A stretch of DNA of 64,000 bases from Loktanella gaetbuli. GTDB lineage: Bacteria; Pseudomonadota; Alphaproteobacteria; Rhodobacterales; Rhodobacteraceae. Below the pieces are notes generated by a model, which worked only from the letters and a program-made list of their open reading frames with translations, searched no databases and had not been told where the DNA came from. Shown here in pieces: positions 32,066 to 40,480 of this stretch. Within the stretch, counting starts at the first letter, position 1, and each line of letters opens with the position of its first letter. The DNA lies in assembly GCF_020531945.1 (NCBI RefSeq), contig NZ_JAJATZ010000001.1:124001-188000 (forward strand). Direction: 5' to 3'. Made by a program: the position numbers and the translations under genes.

Positions 32066-33664
32066 ATGTTTGATGCGCTCAAGTCCCACCACGCCACAAT
32101 CGCGGACCGCCGGTTTGCCGACATGCTGGACGCGGCACGTGCTGCCGATTTCAGTGCGACGCTTGGCGACATGCGGTTCGACTACAGCAAGACCAACATC
32201 GACGCCGACGGCCGCGCGCTGCTGATCGACCTGCTGGACGCACGCGGTGTCGCTGACCGCCGCGACGCGATGTTCGGCGGTCAGGCCATCAACGAAACCG
32301 AAGGCCGCGCTGTCCTGCATACCGCATTGCGTAACCTCGGTGGTGCGCCTGTCATGGTGGACGGACAGGACGTGATGCCGGATGTGTTGGCCACGCTCGA
32401 CCGGATGGCCGATTTCGCCAGCCGGGTCCGCGACGGCAGCTATACCGGGCAGGGCGGGGCGATCACCGATGTGATCAACATCGGGATCGGTGGGTCTGAC
32501 CTTGGCCCTGCGATGGCCGCCCGCGCGCTGCAGCCCTATCATGACGGGCCGCGCTGCCATTTCGTGTCCAATGTGGATCCTGCCGATATCGCGCAGACAC
32601 TGGCGGTTTGCGATCCGGCGACCACGCTGGTGATTGTGGCGTCCAAGACGTTCACCACGATCGAGACGATGACCAACGCGCAGACGGCGCGCGACTGGAT
32701 GTCGGCATCGGTCAGCGATACGGGTGCACAATTTGCAGCCCTGTCGACGGCCGCTGACAAGACGGCGGATTTCGGCATCGCACCGGAACGGGTGTTCGGC
32801 TTCGCGGATTGGGTCGGTGGCCGTTATTCGATGTGGGGGCCGATTGGCCTGTCGCTGATGATCGCTATAGGTCCTGACAATTTCCGCGCCTTTCTGCGCG
32901 GCGGTCAGGCGATGGACGATCATTTCCGCACGGCACCCTGGGACCAGAACCTGCCTGCCTTGCTGGCGCTGACCGGTATCTGGCACAACCAGATCTGCGG
33001 CTATGCTACGCGTGCCGTGCTGCCCTATGACAACAACCTCGCGCGGTTGCCGGCCTACCTGCAACAGCTGGAAATGGAGAGCAACGGCAAGGGCGTCAGC
33101 ATGGACGGTGCCGATCTGCCCTATCATTCCGGCCCTGTCGTCTGGGGTGAGCCGGGCACCAACGGCCAGCACGCGTTTTATCAGCTGATTCATCAGGGCA
33201 CGCGGGTGATCCCGTGCGAATTCATGGTTGCGGCCCGCGGTCACGACGACGGGCTACACCATCAGCATCGTCTGTTGGTCGCCAACTGCCTGGCCCAGTC
33301 CGAGGCGCTGATGATGGGGCGTGATCTGGACACGGCACGTGGCAAGGTCGCCGACAAATTCGACGGTGCCGAATTGGATCGTCAGGCCCGTCACCGGGTG
33401 TTTCCGGGCAACCGCCCGTCAACGACACTGATCTATCCCAAACTTACCCCCGCGGTGCTGGGCCAGATCGTTGCCCTGTACGAACACCGTGTCTTTGTCG
33501 AAGGTGTCGTTCTGGGGATCAATTCCTACGATCAGTGGGGCGTGGAACTGGGCAAGGAACTGGCGACATCGCTGCAACCCGTGGTCGAGGGGCAGGCGTC
33601 AGCCGACGACAAGGACGGATCAACCGCAGCCCTCGTCGCCGCATTGCAGGCGCAGGGGCTTTAG
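32066..33664 (+). CDS. pgi: glucose-6-phosphate isomerase
   Basis: A 532-residue isomerase interconverting glucose and fructose 6-phosphate. It has NIGIGGSDLGPAM, VASKTFTTIET, GGRYSMWGPIGLS (first PGI signature), and GVVLGINSYDQWGVELGK (second signature), with the catalytic Glu in MESNGK and His in HQGT. Third gene of the zwf operon; the ribosome site is weak, suggesting coupling to pgl. Its stop overlaps that of the convergent thioesterase gene by 4 bases. Confidence 0.97.
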   Translation: MFDALKSHHATIADRRFADMLDAARAADFSATLGDMRFDYSKTNIDADGRALLIDLLDARGVADRRDAMFGGQAINETEGRAVLHTALRNLGGAPVMVDGQDVMPDVLATLDRMADFASRVRDGSYTGQGGAITDVINIGIGGSDLGPAMAARALQPYHDGPRCHFVSNVDPADIAQTLAVCDPATTLVIVASKTFTTIETMTNAQTARDWMSASVSDTGAQFAALSTAADKTADFGIAPERVFGFADWVGGRYSMWGPIGLSLMIAIGPDNFRAFLRGGQAMDDHFRTAPWDQNLPALLALTGIWHNQICGYATRAVLPYDNNLARLPAYLQQLEMESNGKGVSMDGADLPYHSGPVVWGEPGTNGQHAFYQLIHQGTRVIPCEFMVAARGHDDGLHHQHRLLVANCLAQSEALMMGRDLDTARGKVADKFDGAELDRQARHRVFPGNRPSTTLIYPKLTPAVLGQIVALYEHRVFVEGVVLGINSYDQWGVELGKELATSLQPVVEGQASADDKDGSTAALVAALQAQGL

Positions 33665-34131
33665 CCCGGCACACCGTCGATCTCGCGCAGCTCTGTGCGC
33701 AGGCTTTCGGGCAGGGCCGCCTTGGTGTTGTCCGGGTTCAGCATGACCAGCACGGCGTGGCTGGTCGTGGTCAGCCTGTCACCGACCCAGACACCGTATT
33801 CCATCGTGAAACTGGATGTGCCCATTTTCATGGTGCGACCGGTCAAGATGTAGCGATCCGTCAGTTTGACCTCGGACCGGTAGTCCAGATCAACCGCGCG
33901 CAGCACGAATTTCGGGCGGTTTTCGCGCTGATGCCACAGGCTGAACTGCTGGAAATACAAAATGCGCAGGTTTTCGAACCACTTGAGGTAGACAGCGTTG
34001 TTGACGTGCTGCAACGCATCAATTTCCCCAAACCGGACCTGATCGGCCATCCCGAACCGCCAGGGTTCGGGAATACCTGCGGCGCGCAGCTGATCGGCGT
34101 TCAGCGGTGTCAGAAACGGCAGATCCGTCAT
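33661..34131 (-). CDS. acyl-CoA thioesterase (4HBT hot-dog fold)
   Basis: A 156-residue hot-dog protein. QVRFGEIDALQHVNNAVYLKWFENLR is the 4-hydroxybenzoyl-CoA thioesterase-type active-site helix region, with the Asp/Glu and His of DALQHVNN, followed by VDLDYRSEVKLTDRYILTG. No signal peptide. It is translated after RidA with an ATGA overlap. The substrate is an acyl-CoA of unknown type. Confidence 0.87.
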   Translation of the reverse strand: MTDLPFLTPLNADQLRAAGIPEPWRFGMADQVRFGEIDALQHVNNAVYLKWFENLRILYFQQFSLWHQRENRPKFVLRAVDLDYRSEVKLTDRYILTGRTMKMGTSSFTMEYGVWVGDRLTTTSHAVLVMLNPDNTKAALPESLRTELREIDGVPG

Positions 34132-34472
34132 TGCACCGCGGTCACGATGATTTCGACCTTGTAATCAGGCGTGGCCAGCTTTGCCTCGCCGGTCCAGCGG
34201 GCAGGGGCGTGGCCGGGGGCGACCCAGGCGTCCCAGACAGCATTCATCGCCGCAAAATCGGCCATGTCGGCAACCCAGACCTGTGCCGTCAGGATCTTGG
34301 TCTTGTCAGTGCCAGCCTCGGCCAGCAGGGCGTCGATGCTGTCCAGCACGGCCTGTGTCTGTGCCGTGGCGTCCTGACCGGGCGCACCGACTTGACCGGC
34401 CAGATATACGATACCGTTGTGAACAACGGCTTGCGACATCCGTGGGCCGGATTGAATACGGGTGATGGTCAT
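34128..34472 (-). CDS. RidA family protein
   Basis: A 114-residue YjgF/YER057c/UK114-type protein. It has MSQAVVHNGIVYLAGQVG, TQAVLDSIDALLAEAGTDKTKIL and AVWDAWVAPGHAPARWTGEAKLATPDYKVEI in pieces, the last ending the usual family strand. The Arg of PARWTGEA is the position of the conserved substrate-contacting Arg. RidA proteins hydrolyse reactive enamine/imine intermediates. It begins 26 bases after the tRNA-Gly gene on the same strand with no terminator between, so it may be read from the tRNA promoter. Confidence 0.9.
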   Translation of the reverse strand: MTITRIQSGPRMSQAVVHNGIVYLAGQVGAPGQDATAQTQAVLDSIDALLAEAGTDKTKILTAQVWVADMADFAAMNAVWDAWVAPGHAPARWTGEAKLATPDYKVEIIVTAVQ

Positions 34473-34498
34473 CGGGGATGCTCCTGCGCGATGGAGGG

Positions 34499-34572
34499 TG
34501 GAGCGGGTAACGGGAATCGAACCCGTAACTGAAGCTTGGGAAGCTTTCGTGATACCTTTTCACCATACCCGC
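34499..34572 (-). tRNA. tRNA-Gly, anticodon CCC
   Basis: Folds as a standard 71-base cloverleaf plus encoded CCA. The acceptor stem is GCGGGTA/TACCCGC, the D stem GTGA/TCAC, the anticodon loop TTCCCAA with anticodon CCC, the T stem ACGGG/CCCGT with loop TTCGATT, and the discriminator base is T. The anticodon stem AAAGC/GCTTC has one A-C mismatch at its base (27-43). It reads GGG codons. Confidence 0.93.
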
Positions 34573-34581
34573 GCAAATCAG

Positions 34582-34610
34582 TGCTTACACGCGGTCCGGT
34601 GCTGCTGCAA
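34582..34610 (-). promoter_or_regulatory. tRNA-Gly promoter
   Basis: On the minus strand TTGCAG (34610-34605), 17 bases, TAAGCA (34587-34582). The -10 ends 9 bases before the tRNA 5' end at 34572, so transcription would start at or just before the mature end. Confidence 0.6.
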
Positions 34611-34619
34611 GTGGGCATG

Positions 34620-34643
34620 AAAAAAGCGCCCGAAGGCGCTTTG
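34620..34643 (-). terminator. intrinsic terminator of the MepK-like gene
   Basis: On the minus strand AAAGCGCC-TTCG-GGCGCTTT is an 8-bp stem with a tetraloop running into a T-tract, 22 bases after the DUF882 gene stop. It separates that gene from the tRNA promoter. Confidence 0.85.
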
Positions 34644-34665
34644 TTTCAGGGGGGAGAGAGCTGGA

Positions 34666-35235
34666 TCAGCTGCCCCAGGTGCGCACGTCGCCGCAATCCA
34701 TATGAACGAAATCCGAACCGGAATAACGACCGACACCGCCTGCGCGGCAGGACGCCGCTGCCTGTGCGATCTGTCGCACGGACCGGCTGGACAGGCGCAG
34801 ATCCGCGGCCTGACCCTTGAGATGGAGGGAATTGCGGGCAACGCCTGACGATTTGCTGCGCAACATCGTGTTGGTTTCCGGTGACCGGTAGCCCGACAGC
34901 AGCATGTAGGGTTCGTTCGCATCCAGCAGACGATGGGCGGCCGCCATGATGTCGACCGTGCGGGTGTCGATGTTGATCGTCTTGCCGTTGCGCCAGTCAC
35001 GCATGAAGACGTTGATCTCGTTGATGGCCTCGCCGATGTACTGGCCTTCGATCCAATAGATGGTGTCCAGACGTTCGCCCGTGCGCCCAGAATACATCTT
35101 GATCCTGCGGATGTCGCCGCCACCGCGCAGAAATCCTGCTGCGTTGGAATATGTCGGTGCCGCTGTCAGCGCTGTTGCTGCAAACGCACCGAGTAGTCCA
35201 CGCCGGGTCATGCCCGAAGAGCTGTTCGTTCCCAT
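34666..35235 (-). CDS. DUF882 (YcbK/MepK-like) murein endopeptidase, Tat-type signal
   Basis: A 189-residue exported protein. MTRRGLLGAFAATALTAAPT is a twin-arginine-like signal. The mature part carries YMLLSGYRSPETNTML, HLKGQAADLRL and FVHMDCGDVR. HxxxxxxD and HxD supply the zinc ligands of the peptidase M15/DUF882 fold. E. coli MepK (YcbK) of this family cuts meso-DAP to meso-DAP cross-links made by L,D-transpeptidases. Here it is divergent from an LdtD-like L,D-transpeptidase gene, so the pair makes and breaks the same bond. The ATG at 35235 follows GGGACAGGTGATT; ATGs at 35211 and 35286 are alternatives. Confidence 0.87.
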   Translation of the reverse strand: MGTNSSSGMTRRGLLGAFAATALTAAPTYSNAAGFLRGGGDIRRIKMYSGRTGERLDTIYWIEGQYIGEAINEINVFMRDWRNGKTINIDTRTVDIMAAAHRLLDANEPYMLLSGYRSPETNTMLRSKSSGVARNSLHLKGQAADLRLSSRSVRQIAQAAASCRAGGVGRYSGSDFVHMDCGDVRTWGS

Positions 35236-35570
35236 AATCACCTGTCCCAGTCTGCCGATGCGCGGTTGATCCACGCTAACGATCATCAGATACCCGGACT
35301 GTGTTGCACAGTTGTCTGAACGGACCAAGCCCCCTCTGAAATTGTTCCATAATTTTGCCACATCTCGGCAAATTTTCGCGCACGAACCCGTGATTCCATG
35401 GTTTGCGTGTCGCGGCCCAGATGCAACAGGGATGCGAAAGGCGGCGTATTGTCGCCAATATCAGTGGACAGGGTGACCCCGAGACCGGACAAGTCGGACA
35501 AAGCCCTGCTGCCGGGGCGTCACGCCAAGTCCGGGGAAAATTCTTGTCAAACGCACTGCCCGTGGGGTTC
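35236..35570. promoter_or_regulatory. divergent promoter region between the MepK-like and LdtD-like genes
   Basis: A 335-base gap with no supported gene. It holds two symmetric elements. ACTGTG-TTG-CACAGT at 35298-35312 lies about 65 bases before the MepK-like start. TTTGCC-N7-GGCAAA lies at 35354-35372. Either could be an operator controlling both cell-wall genes. A half-palindrome AATTTTCGCG at 35371 resembles the TTCGCGAA repeats but is not symmetric. The right half, towards 35571, is GC-rich with nothing recognisable. Confidence 0.45.
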
Positions 35571-37169
35571 ATGCCTCTCGTTTCGCGCGCCGCCGCTGTC
35601 GCGGGTGTCCTTGTCGTGTTGCTGTTCAGTCTGCCGACACTGGCGCAGGCACAGGTGACGGCATTCCGCCAAGCTGTTGCTGAATCCGCAGCCCGGGATG
35701 CGGACCTTGCCGCGTTTTACCGTGCGCGCGATTTTCAGGGGATCTGGACCGGGTCGGACAACGCCGCGAAACAGCGCCGCAACGCATTGCTGGCAGCGCT
35801 GGCGAATGCGCCCGCGCATGGGTTGCCGGCGTCGACCTATGACGCCGACCAGCTGATGGCAGAGCTGCGCGCCGCACAGGAGCCCGCACAGCAAGGCCAG
35901 ATGGAAGTTCGGCTGAGCCAGATCTTTTTGAAGTATGCCCGCGATGTGCAGACCGGTATCCTGACGCCGGCAAATGTTGTGCCACTGATCAAACGCGAGG
36001 TTCCGCTGCGGTCGCGTGCGGGAACGATTGACGCCTTTGTCCGGTCGAACCCGGCGGCGTTTCTGCGGTCGTTGCCGCCCAGCAGCCCGGAATACGCACG
36101 TTTGATGACCGAAAAGCTGCGCATGGAACGCCAGCTGGCGCAGGGTGGCTATGGCCCAAGTGTTCCCGCCGGCAGCCTGGCACCCGGTGCCTCGGGTGCT
36201 GCGGTCGTGGCGCTGCGGGATCGTCTGATTGCCATGGGGCACCTCGAACGCACGGCGACCCAGACCTATGACAGCAGCATTCAGGCTGGCGTGCAGCGTT
36301 TCCAGCAGGCGATGGGCCTTGCGGTTGACGGTGTGACGGGTGAAGGCACCATGTCCCAGATCAATGTTTCCATGGAACGGCGGATGCAGTCCGTGATCGT
36401 TGCCATGGAACGTGAACGCTGGATCAACCGGCCGCGTGGTGCGCGTCACATCTGGGTCAACCTGACCGATTTTACCGCTGCCATCATCGACAATGACCGG
36501 ACCACGTTCTCGACGCGGTCGGTCATCGGAGCGCAGGACATGGATCGCCGCACACCTGAATTTTCCGATGTGATGGAATTCATGGTGATCAATCCCAGCT
36601 GGTACGTGCCGCGTTCCATCGTGGTGGGGGAATATCTGCCGCAGCTGCAGCGCAACGCCAATGCCGTCAGCCATCTGGACGTCACCGACCGCAGCGGGCG
36701 CGTGGTGCCGCGCGGTGCGGTCAATGCCAGTGCCTATACTGAACGCAGCTTTCCCTATTCGATGCGTCAGGGGCCCAGCCCCCGCAACGCACTTGGACTG
36801 GTCAAGTTCATGTTTCCCAACCAGTACAACATCTATCTGCACGACACCCCGGCCAAGAACCTGTTCAGCCGGTCCGTGCGTGCCTTTAGCCACGGCTGCA
36901 TCCGCCTGAACGATCCGTTCGATTTCGCCTATGCATTGCTTGCCAAACAAGAGAGCGATCCCGAAGGGTTCTTTCAGGCGCGGCTTGCGACAGGTGCAGA
37001 GAGCCGGGTGAACCTGAACGAACCCGTGCCGGTGCACATCGTCTATCGCACCGCATTTACCCATGTGACGGGCAAGTTGCAGTTCCGGAACGATATTTAC
37101 GGGCGGGACGCCAAGATCTGGGACGCTTTGGCCCGCGAGGGGGTAGCGATCCGGGCGGTGCAGGGCTAA
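35571..37169 (+). CDS. L,D-transpeptidase, YcbB/LdtD-like
   Basis: A 532-residue periplasmic enzyme. MPLVSRAAAVAGVLVVLLFS is a signal/anchor ending in TLAQAQ. A YcbB-type scaffold domain (about 30-200) is followed by a peptidoglycan-binding helix bundle (GASGAAVVALRDRLIAMGHL, VQRFQQAMGLAVDGVTGEGT) and the L,D-transpeptidase domain. The catalytic motif is AFSHGCIRLNDPFDFA, with the Cys nucleophile in SHGCIR. It forms 3-3 cross-links in peptidoglycan. Start chosen after GTGGGGTTC; a TTG at 35544 is possible. lpxD follows 32 bases downstream. Confidence 0.92.
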   Translation: MPLVSRAAAVAGVLVVLLFSLPTLAQAQVTAFRQAVAESAARDADLAAFYRARDFQGIWTGSDNAAKQRRNALLAALANAPAHGLPASTYDADQLMAELRAAQEPAQQGQMEVRLSQIFLKYARDVQTGILTPANVVPLIKREVPLRSRAGTIDAFVRSNPAAFLRSLPPSSPEYARLMTEKLRMERQLAQGGYGPSVPAGSLAPGASGAAVVALRDRLIAMGHLERTATQTYDSSIQAGVQRFQQAMGLAVDGVTGEGTMSQINVSMERRMQSVIVAMERERWINRPRGARHIWVNLTDFTAAIIDNDRTTFSTRSVIGAQDMDRRTPEFSDVMEFMVINPSWYVPRSIVVGEYLPQLQRNANAVSHLDVTDRSGRVVPRGAVNASAYTERSFPYSMRQGPSPRNALGLVKFMFPNQYNIYLHDTPAKNLFSRSVRAFSHGCIRLNDPFDFAYALLAKQESDPEGFFQARLATGAESRVNLNEPVPVHIVYRTAFTHVTGKLQFRNDIYGRDAKIWDALAREGVAIRAVQG

Positions 37170-37201
37170 ATCAACGTCAGACACCCGCTGCGGAGGATGA
37201 C

Positions 37202-38296
37202 ATGCCCCTGACGATCGCCGAAATCGCGCAGGCCCTCGGGACCACGGCGCATGGCAACACGGCACTGGTGGTGCGACGCCCCGCCGAGCCGGGCAGCGCT
37301 GGTCCTGATGACCTCGCACTTGCCATGTCCAAGGCCTATGCTGATGCGCTGCGCGCCAGTCAGGCGCGCGCGGCGATTGTCTGGGACGGGGCGGATCTGG
37401 ACGATCTTGGCCTCGCGGCGGCGATTACCGTGCCACGGGCACGCCTTGCCATGGCGCAGTTGACGCAGGCCTTTGATCCGCGTCCCACGGGGACGGGCAT
37501 ACATCCTACGGCCGTCATTGATCCTGCGGCGCAGATCGGCGCGGATGTGCATATCGGACCATTCGTGGTGATCGGGCCGGGTGTCGCACTGGGCGACGGG
37601 TGCCGCATCGACAGCCATGTCAGTATCGGTGACCGCGCCACCCTCGGGGCCGGGTGCTGGCTGGGGGCGGGCACGCGCATCGGCCGCGACTGCCATCTGG
37701 GTGCGCGTGTCATCACCCAGCCCAATGCGGTGATCGGGTCCGACGGGTTTTCCTATGTGACCACCGACCTCGCCAACGAGGAACGTGCGATCAAGACGAT
37801 GGGGCGGACGCAGCTGACCCCGCCGCAGGACGGCACGCGCCACCGGATTCATTCGCTGGGCGGGGTCGTGCTGGGGGACGATGTCGAGGTCGGTTCGAAT
37901 TCGACGATTGACGCAGGCACCATCAGGCCCACCCGGATCGGTCGTGGGACCAAGATCGATAACCAGGTGCACATCGGTCACAATTGCGTCGTGGGCGAGG
38001 ATTGTATCGTCTGCGGTCACGTGGGTCTTGCGGGGTCCGGCACCTTTGGCGACCGTTGCGTCTTTGCCGGCAAGGTCGGGACCAAGGACCATGTGACCCT
38101 TGGAAATGATGTGGTGATGGGGGGCGGGGCAAACGTGTATTCCGATTTCCCCGACGGTGCCTTTGTCATGGGCAGTCCGGCGCTGGACATGCCGGACCAT
38201 CGCGCACAGCAAAAGGCGCTGCGCGGTCTGCCGCAACTGCAAAAAATTGTGGCGGACCTGCGTGCCCGCCTGACCAATCCGGGCGAGGCAGGCTGA
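37202..38296 (+). CDS. lpxD: UDP-3-O-acylglucosamine N-acyltransferase
   Basis: A 364-residue left-handed beta-helix acyltransferase that adds the amide-linked acyl chain to the lipid A precursor, using acyl-ACP. It has the N-terminal uridine-binding domain (to about 100), hexapeptide repeats from GIHPTAVIDPAAQIGADVHIG, GSDGFSYV, and DNQVHIGHNC containing the likely catalytic His. The C-terminal helix ends LPQLQKIVADLRARL. Ribosome site GCGGAGGATGAC. It is followed by an acyl carrier protein and a ketosynthase, not by fabZ/lpxA, so it sits outside the usual lpx order. Confidence 0.93.
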   Translation: MPLTIAEIAQALGTTAHGNTALVVRRPAEPGSAGPDDLALAMSKAYADALRASQARAAIVWDGADLDDLGLAAAITVPRARLAMAQLTQAFDPRPTGTGIHPTAVIDPAAQIGADVHIGPFVVIGPGVALGDGCRIDSHVSIGDRATLGAGCWLGAGTRIGRDCHLGARVITQPNAVIGSDGFSYVTTDLANEERAIKTMGRTQLTPPQDGTRHRIHSLGGVVLGDDVEVGSNSTIDAGTIRPTRIGRGTKIDNQVHIGHNCVVGEDCIVCGHVGLAGSGTFGDRCVFAGKVGTKDHVTLGNDVVMGGGANVYSDFPDGAFVMGSPALDMPDHRAQQKALRGLPQLQKIVADLRARLTNPGEAG

Positions 38297-38299
38297 GCC

Positions 38300-38584
38300 A
38301 TGTCAGAGCGGCAGATGCAATACGATCAGACTGTTGCAGACCGGATTATCCAGATCCTCGCCGATCAGGCCTTGTTGGACAGGGCCGATGTGAGCATGGA
38401 CGACACGTTGGACAGTCTCGGTCTGGACAGCATGGGTGTGGTCGAGACGATTTTCGCCATCGAAGAAGCATTCGACATTGCCGTGCCGTTCAATGCAAAC
38501 GCGCCGCAGGACAGCGGGTTTGACGTGTCCTCGGTGCGGTCCATCGTGGCGGCGGTCGAGGATCTGATCCAGCGGCAGGGCTGA
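38300..38584 (+). CDS. acyl carrier protein, dedicated
   Basis: A 94-residue acidic protein with a single carrier domain. LGLDSMGVVETIFAIEEAF contains the Ser (S44) that receives the phosphopantetheine arm. It differs from housekeeping AcpP in length, in the DSMG rather than DSLD/DSLS motif, and in a longer loop before the last helix (NANAPQDSGFDVSSV). It starts 3 bases after lpxD and ends 5 before the ketosynthase, so it probably carries the chain made by that enzyme. Confidence 0.88.
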   Translation: MSERQMQYDQTVADRIIQILADQALLDRADVSMDDTLDSLGLDSMGVVETIFAIEEAFDIAVPFNANAPQDSGFDVSSVRSIVAAVEDLIQRQG

Positions 38585-38589
38585 CGGGT

Positions 38590-39792
38590 ATGCGGCGGGT
38601 CGTCATCACCGGTGCGGGCACGATCAACCCGCTGGGCGCATCGGTCGCCGCAACACAGAATGCGATGCGGGCAGGAATCTGCGCCATCGGGCCATTGGAT
38701 ATTCGCGATGTGGACCGCCTGCAGGTCAGGATCGGTGCGCAGGTGCGCGACTACGACGAAGCCGATCATTTCACCAAGCAGCAGTTGGCGCTGTACGACA
38801 GATTCACCCAGTTTGCGCTGATCGCGGGCGCGCAGGCCGTTACACAAGCAAGGCTGGTCGATTTTGATCCTGATCGGGCCGGTGTGGTGCTGGGCACGTC
38901 GGGGGGCGGTCTGAACACGCTCGATGACAACTACCGCGCTGTCTATGAGGCGGGCCGCGACCGTGTGCACCCATTCATCGTGCCGCGCCTGATGGCCAAT
39001 GCCGCCGCCAGCCATCTGTCGATGACGCACGGCCTGCGCGGACCAGCAACGACCGTGTCGACGGCCTGCGCGTCCTCCAATCATGCGATGGGGCAGGCAT
39101 TGGCCACGATCCGCGCAGGGCAGGCCGACGTCATGCTGACCGGCGGGGCCGAGGCCATGCTGTGTTTTGGCGGGATCAAGGCCTGGGAAGGACTGCGCGT
39201 CATGGCGCGCGACACCTGCCGCCCGTTTTCAGCGGACCGGACCGGGATGGTGCAGGGCGAAGGGGCCGCAGTTTTCGTGTTCGAGGACCGGGATCACGCG
39301 CTGGCACGCGGTGCGACGATCATGGCCGAGGTTGCGGGATTTGCCGCCACCTCTGATGCGGGTGATATCGTGAGCCCCAGCCAGGACGGTGCCGCACGCG
39401 CGATGCGCGGTGCCATGGCCGATGCCGGGCTGACCCCTGTGCAGGTGGGCTATATCAATGCACACGGCACGGGGACGGCGGCGAATGACCGGACCGAATG
39501 TGCCGCGGTCCAAGAGGTGTTCGGCGACCACGCCCGTGACCTGCTGATGTCGTCGACCAAATCCATGCATGGCCATTTGATCGGTGCCGCAGGTGCCGTC
39601 GAATTGCTGGCCTGCCTGATGGCCCTGACCGAAGGGGTGATCGCCCCCACGGTCAACCACCGTGCAGCTGATCCCGACTGCGATCTGGATATCGTCGCCA
39701 ATACGGCACGTAGGGCCGATGTGTCGGCGGTGCTGTCCAATGCCTTTGCATTCGGCGGATTGAATGCGGTGGTGGCCCTGACGCGCGCCTGA
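38590..39792 (+). CDS. beta-ketoacyl-ACP synthase family protein (FabF-like)
   Basis: A 400-residue condensing enzyme with an intact triad: Cys160 in STACASSNH, His292 in NAHGTGT, and Lys324/His329 in STKSMHGHLIGAAGA. The thiolase fold is complete, with VVITGAGTINPLG at the start and NAFAFGGLNAVVAL at the end. It extends acyl-ACP by decarboxylative condensation. Linked to its own carrier protein and lpxD, it likely makes a special acyl chain for lipid A. It is followed by a terminator belonging to the convergent gene. Confidence 0.9.
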   Translation: MRRVVITGAGTINPLGASVAATQNAMRAGICAIGPLDIRDVDRLQVRIGAQVRDYDEADHFTKQQLALYDRFTQFALIAGAQAVTQARLVDFDPDRAGVVLGTSGGGLNTLDDNYRAVYEAGRDRVHPFIVPRLMANAAASHLSMTHGLRGPATTVSTACASSNHAMGQALATIRAGQADVMLTGGAEAMLCFGGIKAWEGLRVMARDTCRPFSADRTGMVQGEGAAVFVFEDRDHALARGATIMAEVAGFAATSDAGDIVSPSQDGAARAMRGAMADAGLTPVQVGYINAHGTGTAANDRTECAAVQEVFGDHARDLLMSSTKSMHGHLIGAAGAVELLACLMALTEGVIAPTVNHRAADPDCDLDIVANTARRADVSAVLSNAFAFGGLNAVVALTRA

Positions 39793-39798
39793 GGCATG

Positions 39799-39830
39799 AA
39801 AAAGGCCGCCCTGCACGGTGGCGGGCGGCC
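39799..39830 (-). terminator. intrinsic terminator of the IalB-like gene
   Basis: GGCCGCCC and GGGCGGCC form an 8-bp stem, and on the minus strand the stem is followed by TTTTT. It ends transcription from the gene at 39854 and may also stop read-through from the ketosynthase operon. Confidence 0.75.
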
Positions 39831-39853
39831 CGGTCGCAGATGTGCGTCGGTGA

Positions 39854-40480
39854 TTACTGCTGATCGACGCTGTCAAAACCGGCTGTGAAACCCGACAGCG
39901 ACATGTCCAGAACAACCTCTTGGTCAGGTGCAGCGGCAGGCACCATGCGCACGACGGCATTGCTGCCACGCTTGAGCTGGTTGACCTCTTGTGCGGTGAA
40001 CCCGACACGTGCCACGCATCCGGACTGGTTGCAGAACGTGAACGGATAGACCTTGGGTTCGTTGCTGTCGATCGTGACGCGCAGGTTCTGGGTCAAAAGC
40101 GTTTCAAGCGGCACGACGAAAGTCGCGCCAGCCGCAGCCTCTCCACCGGCGGGCAAGGGAAAGGTGCTGACCTCGGCCACGGCATTGCCGTCGTCGTCCA
40201 TCAATAGTTGATACAGCTGGCAGGGATCGGTGCCTTCTTCGGCCTTGAGACAGCGCAGCGACCAATCGTTGAACTCTTCGCGGATGTAGGGTTGTCCGAT
40301 GCGCAGCTCTTCTGCTGCGGGTGCCTCGGCGGCTGGTGCTTCGGCTGCGGGCGTCTCGGCTGCGGGCGCCTCGGCTGGGGTGTCCGTCGCGGGGGTTTCT
40401 TCTGTGGTCTGTGCGGCGGCAGCCAGCGGCGCGGCGGCAACCAGCAGTGCCAGCAGCGTTGTCTTGGTCGTTTCGAACAT
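39854..40480 (-). CDS. invasion-associated locus B (IalB) family protein
   Basis: A 208-residue exported protein with signal peptide ending LAAAAQ, then a low-complexity Ala/Pro/Glu linker made of repeated AEAPAAE units (about residues 25-57), then the IalB domain: WSLRCLKAEEGTDPCQLYQ and FTFCNQSGCVARVGF, giving two cysteine pairs that likely form disulfides. The family is named for a Bartonella factor but is widespread in free-living alphaproteobacteria, role unknown. Ribosome site AAGAGGTATCCG. Confidence 0.87.
   Translation of the reverse strand: MFETTKTTLLALLVAAAPLAAAAQTTEETPATDTPAEAPAAETPAAEAPAAEAPAAEELRIGQPYIREEFNDWSLRCLKAEEGTDPCQLYQLLMDDDGNAVAEVSTFPLPAGGEAAAGATFVVPLETLLTQNLRVTIDSNEPKVYPFTFCNQSGCVARVGFTAQEVNQLKRGSNAVVRMVPAAAPDQEVVLDMSLSGFTAGFDSVDQQ

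Noticed and set aside
35371..35380. AATTTTCGCG resembling the TTCGCGAA palindromes
   Set aside because: Only a half-site; the following bases do not complete the symmetry.
35547..37319. 590-codon open frame antisense to the L,D-transpeptidase gene
   Set aside because: Shadow of a gene with signal peptide and SHGCIR motif; no family resemblance.
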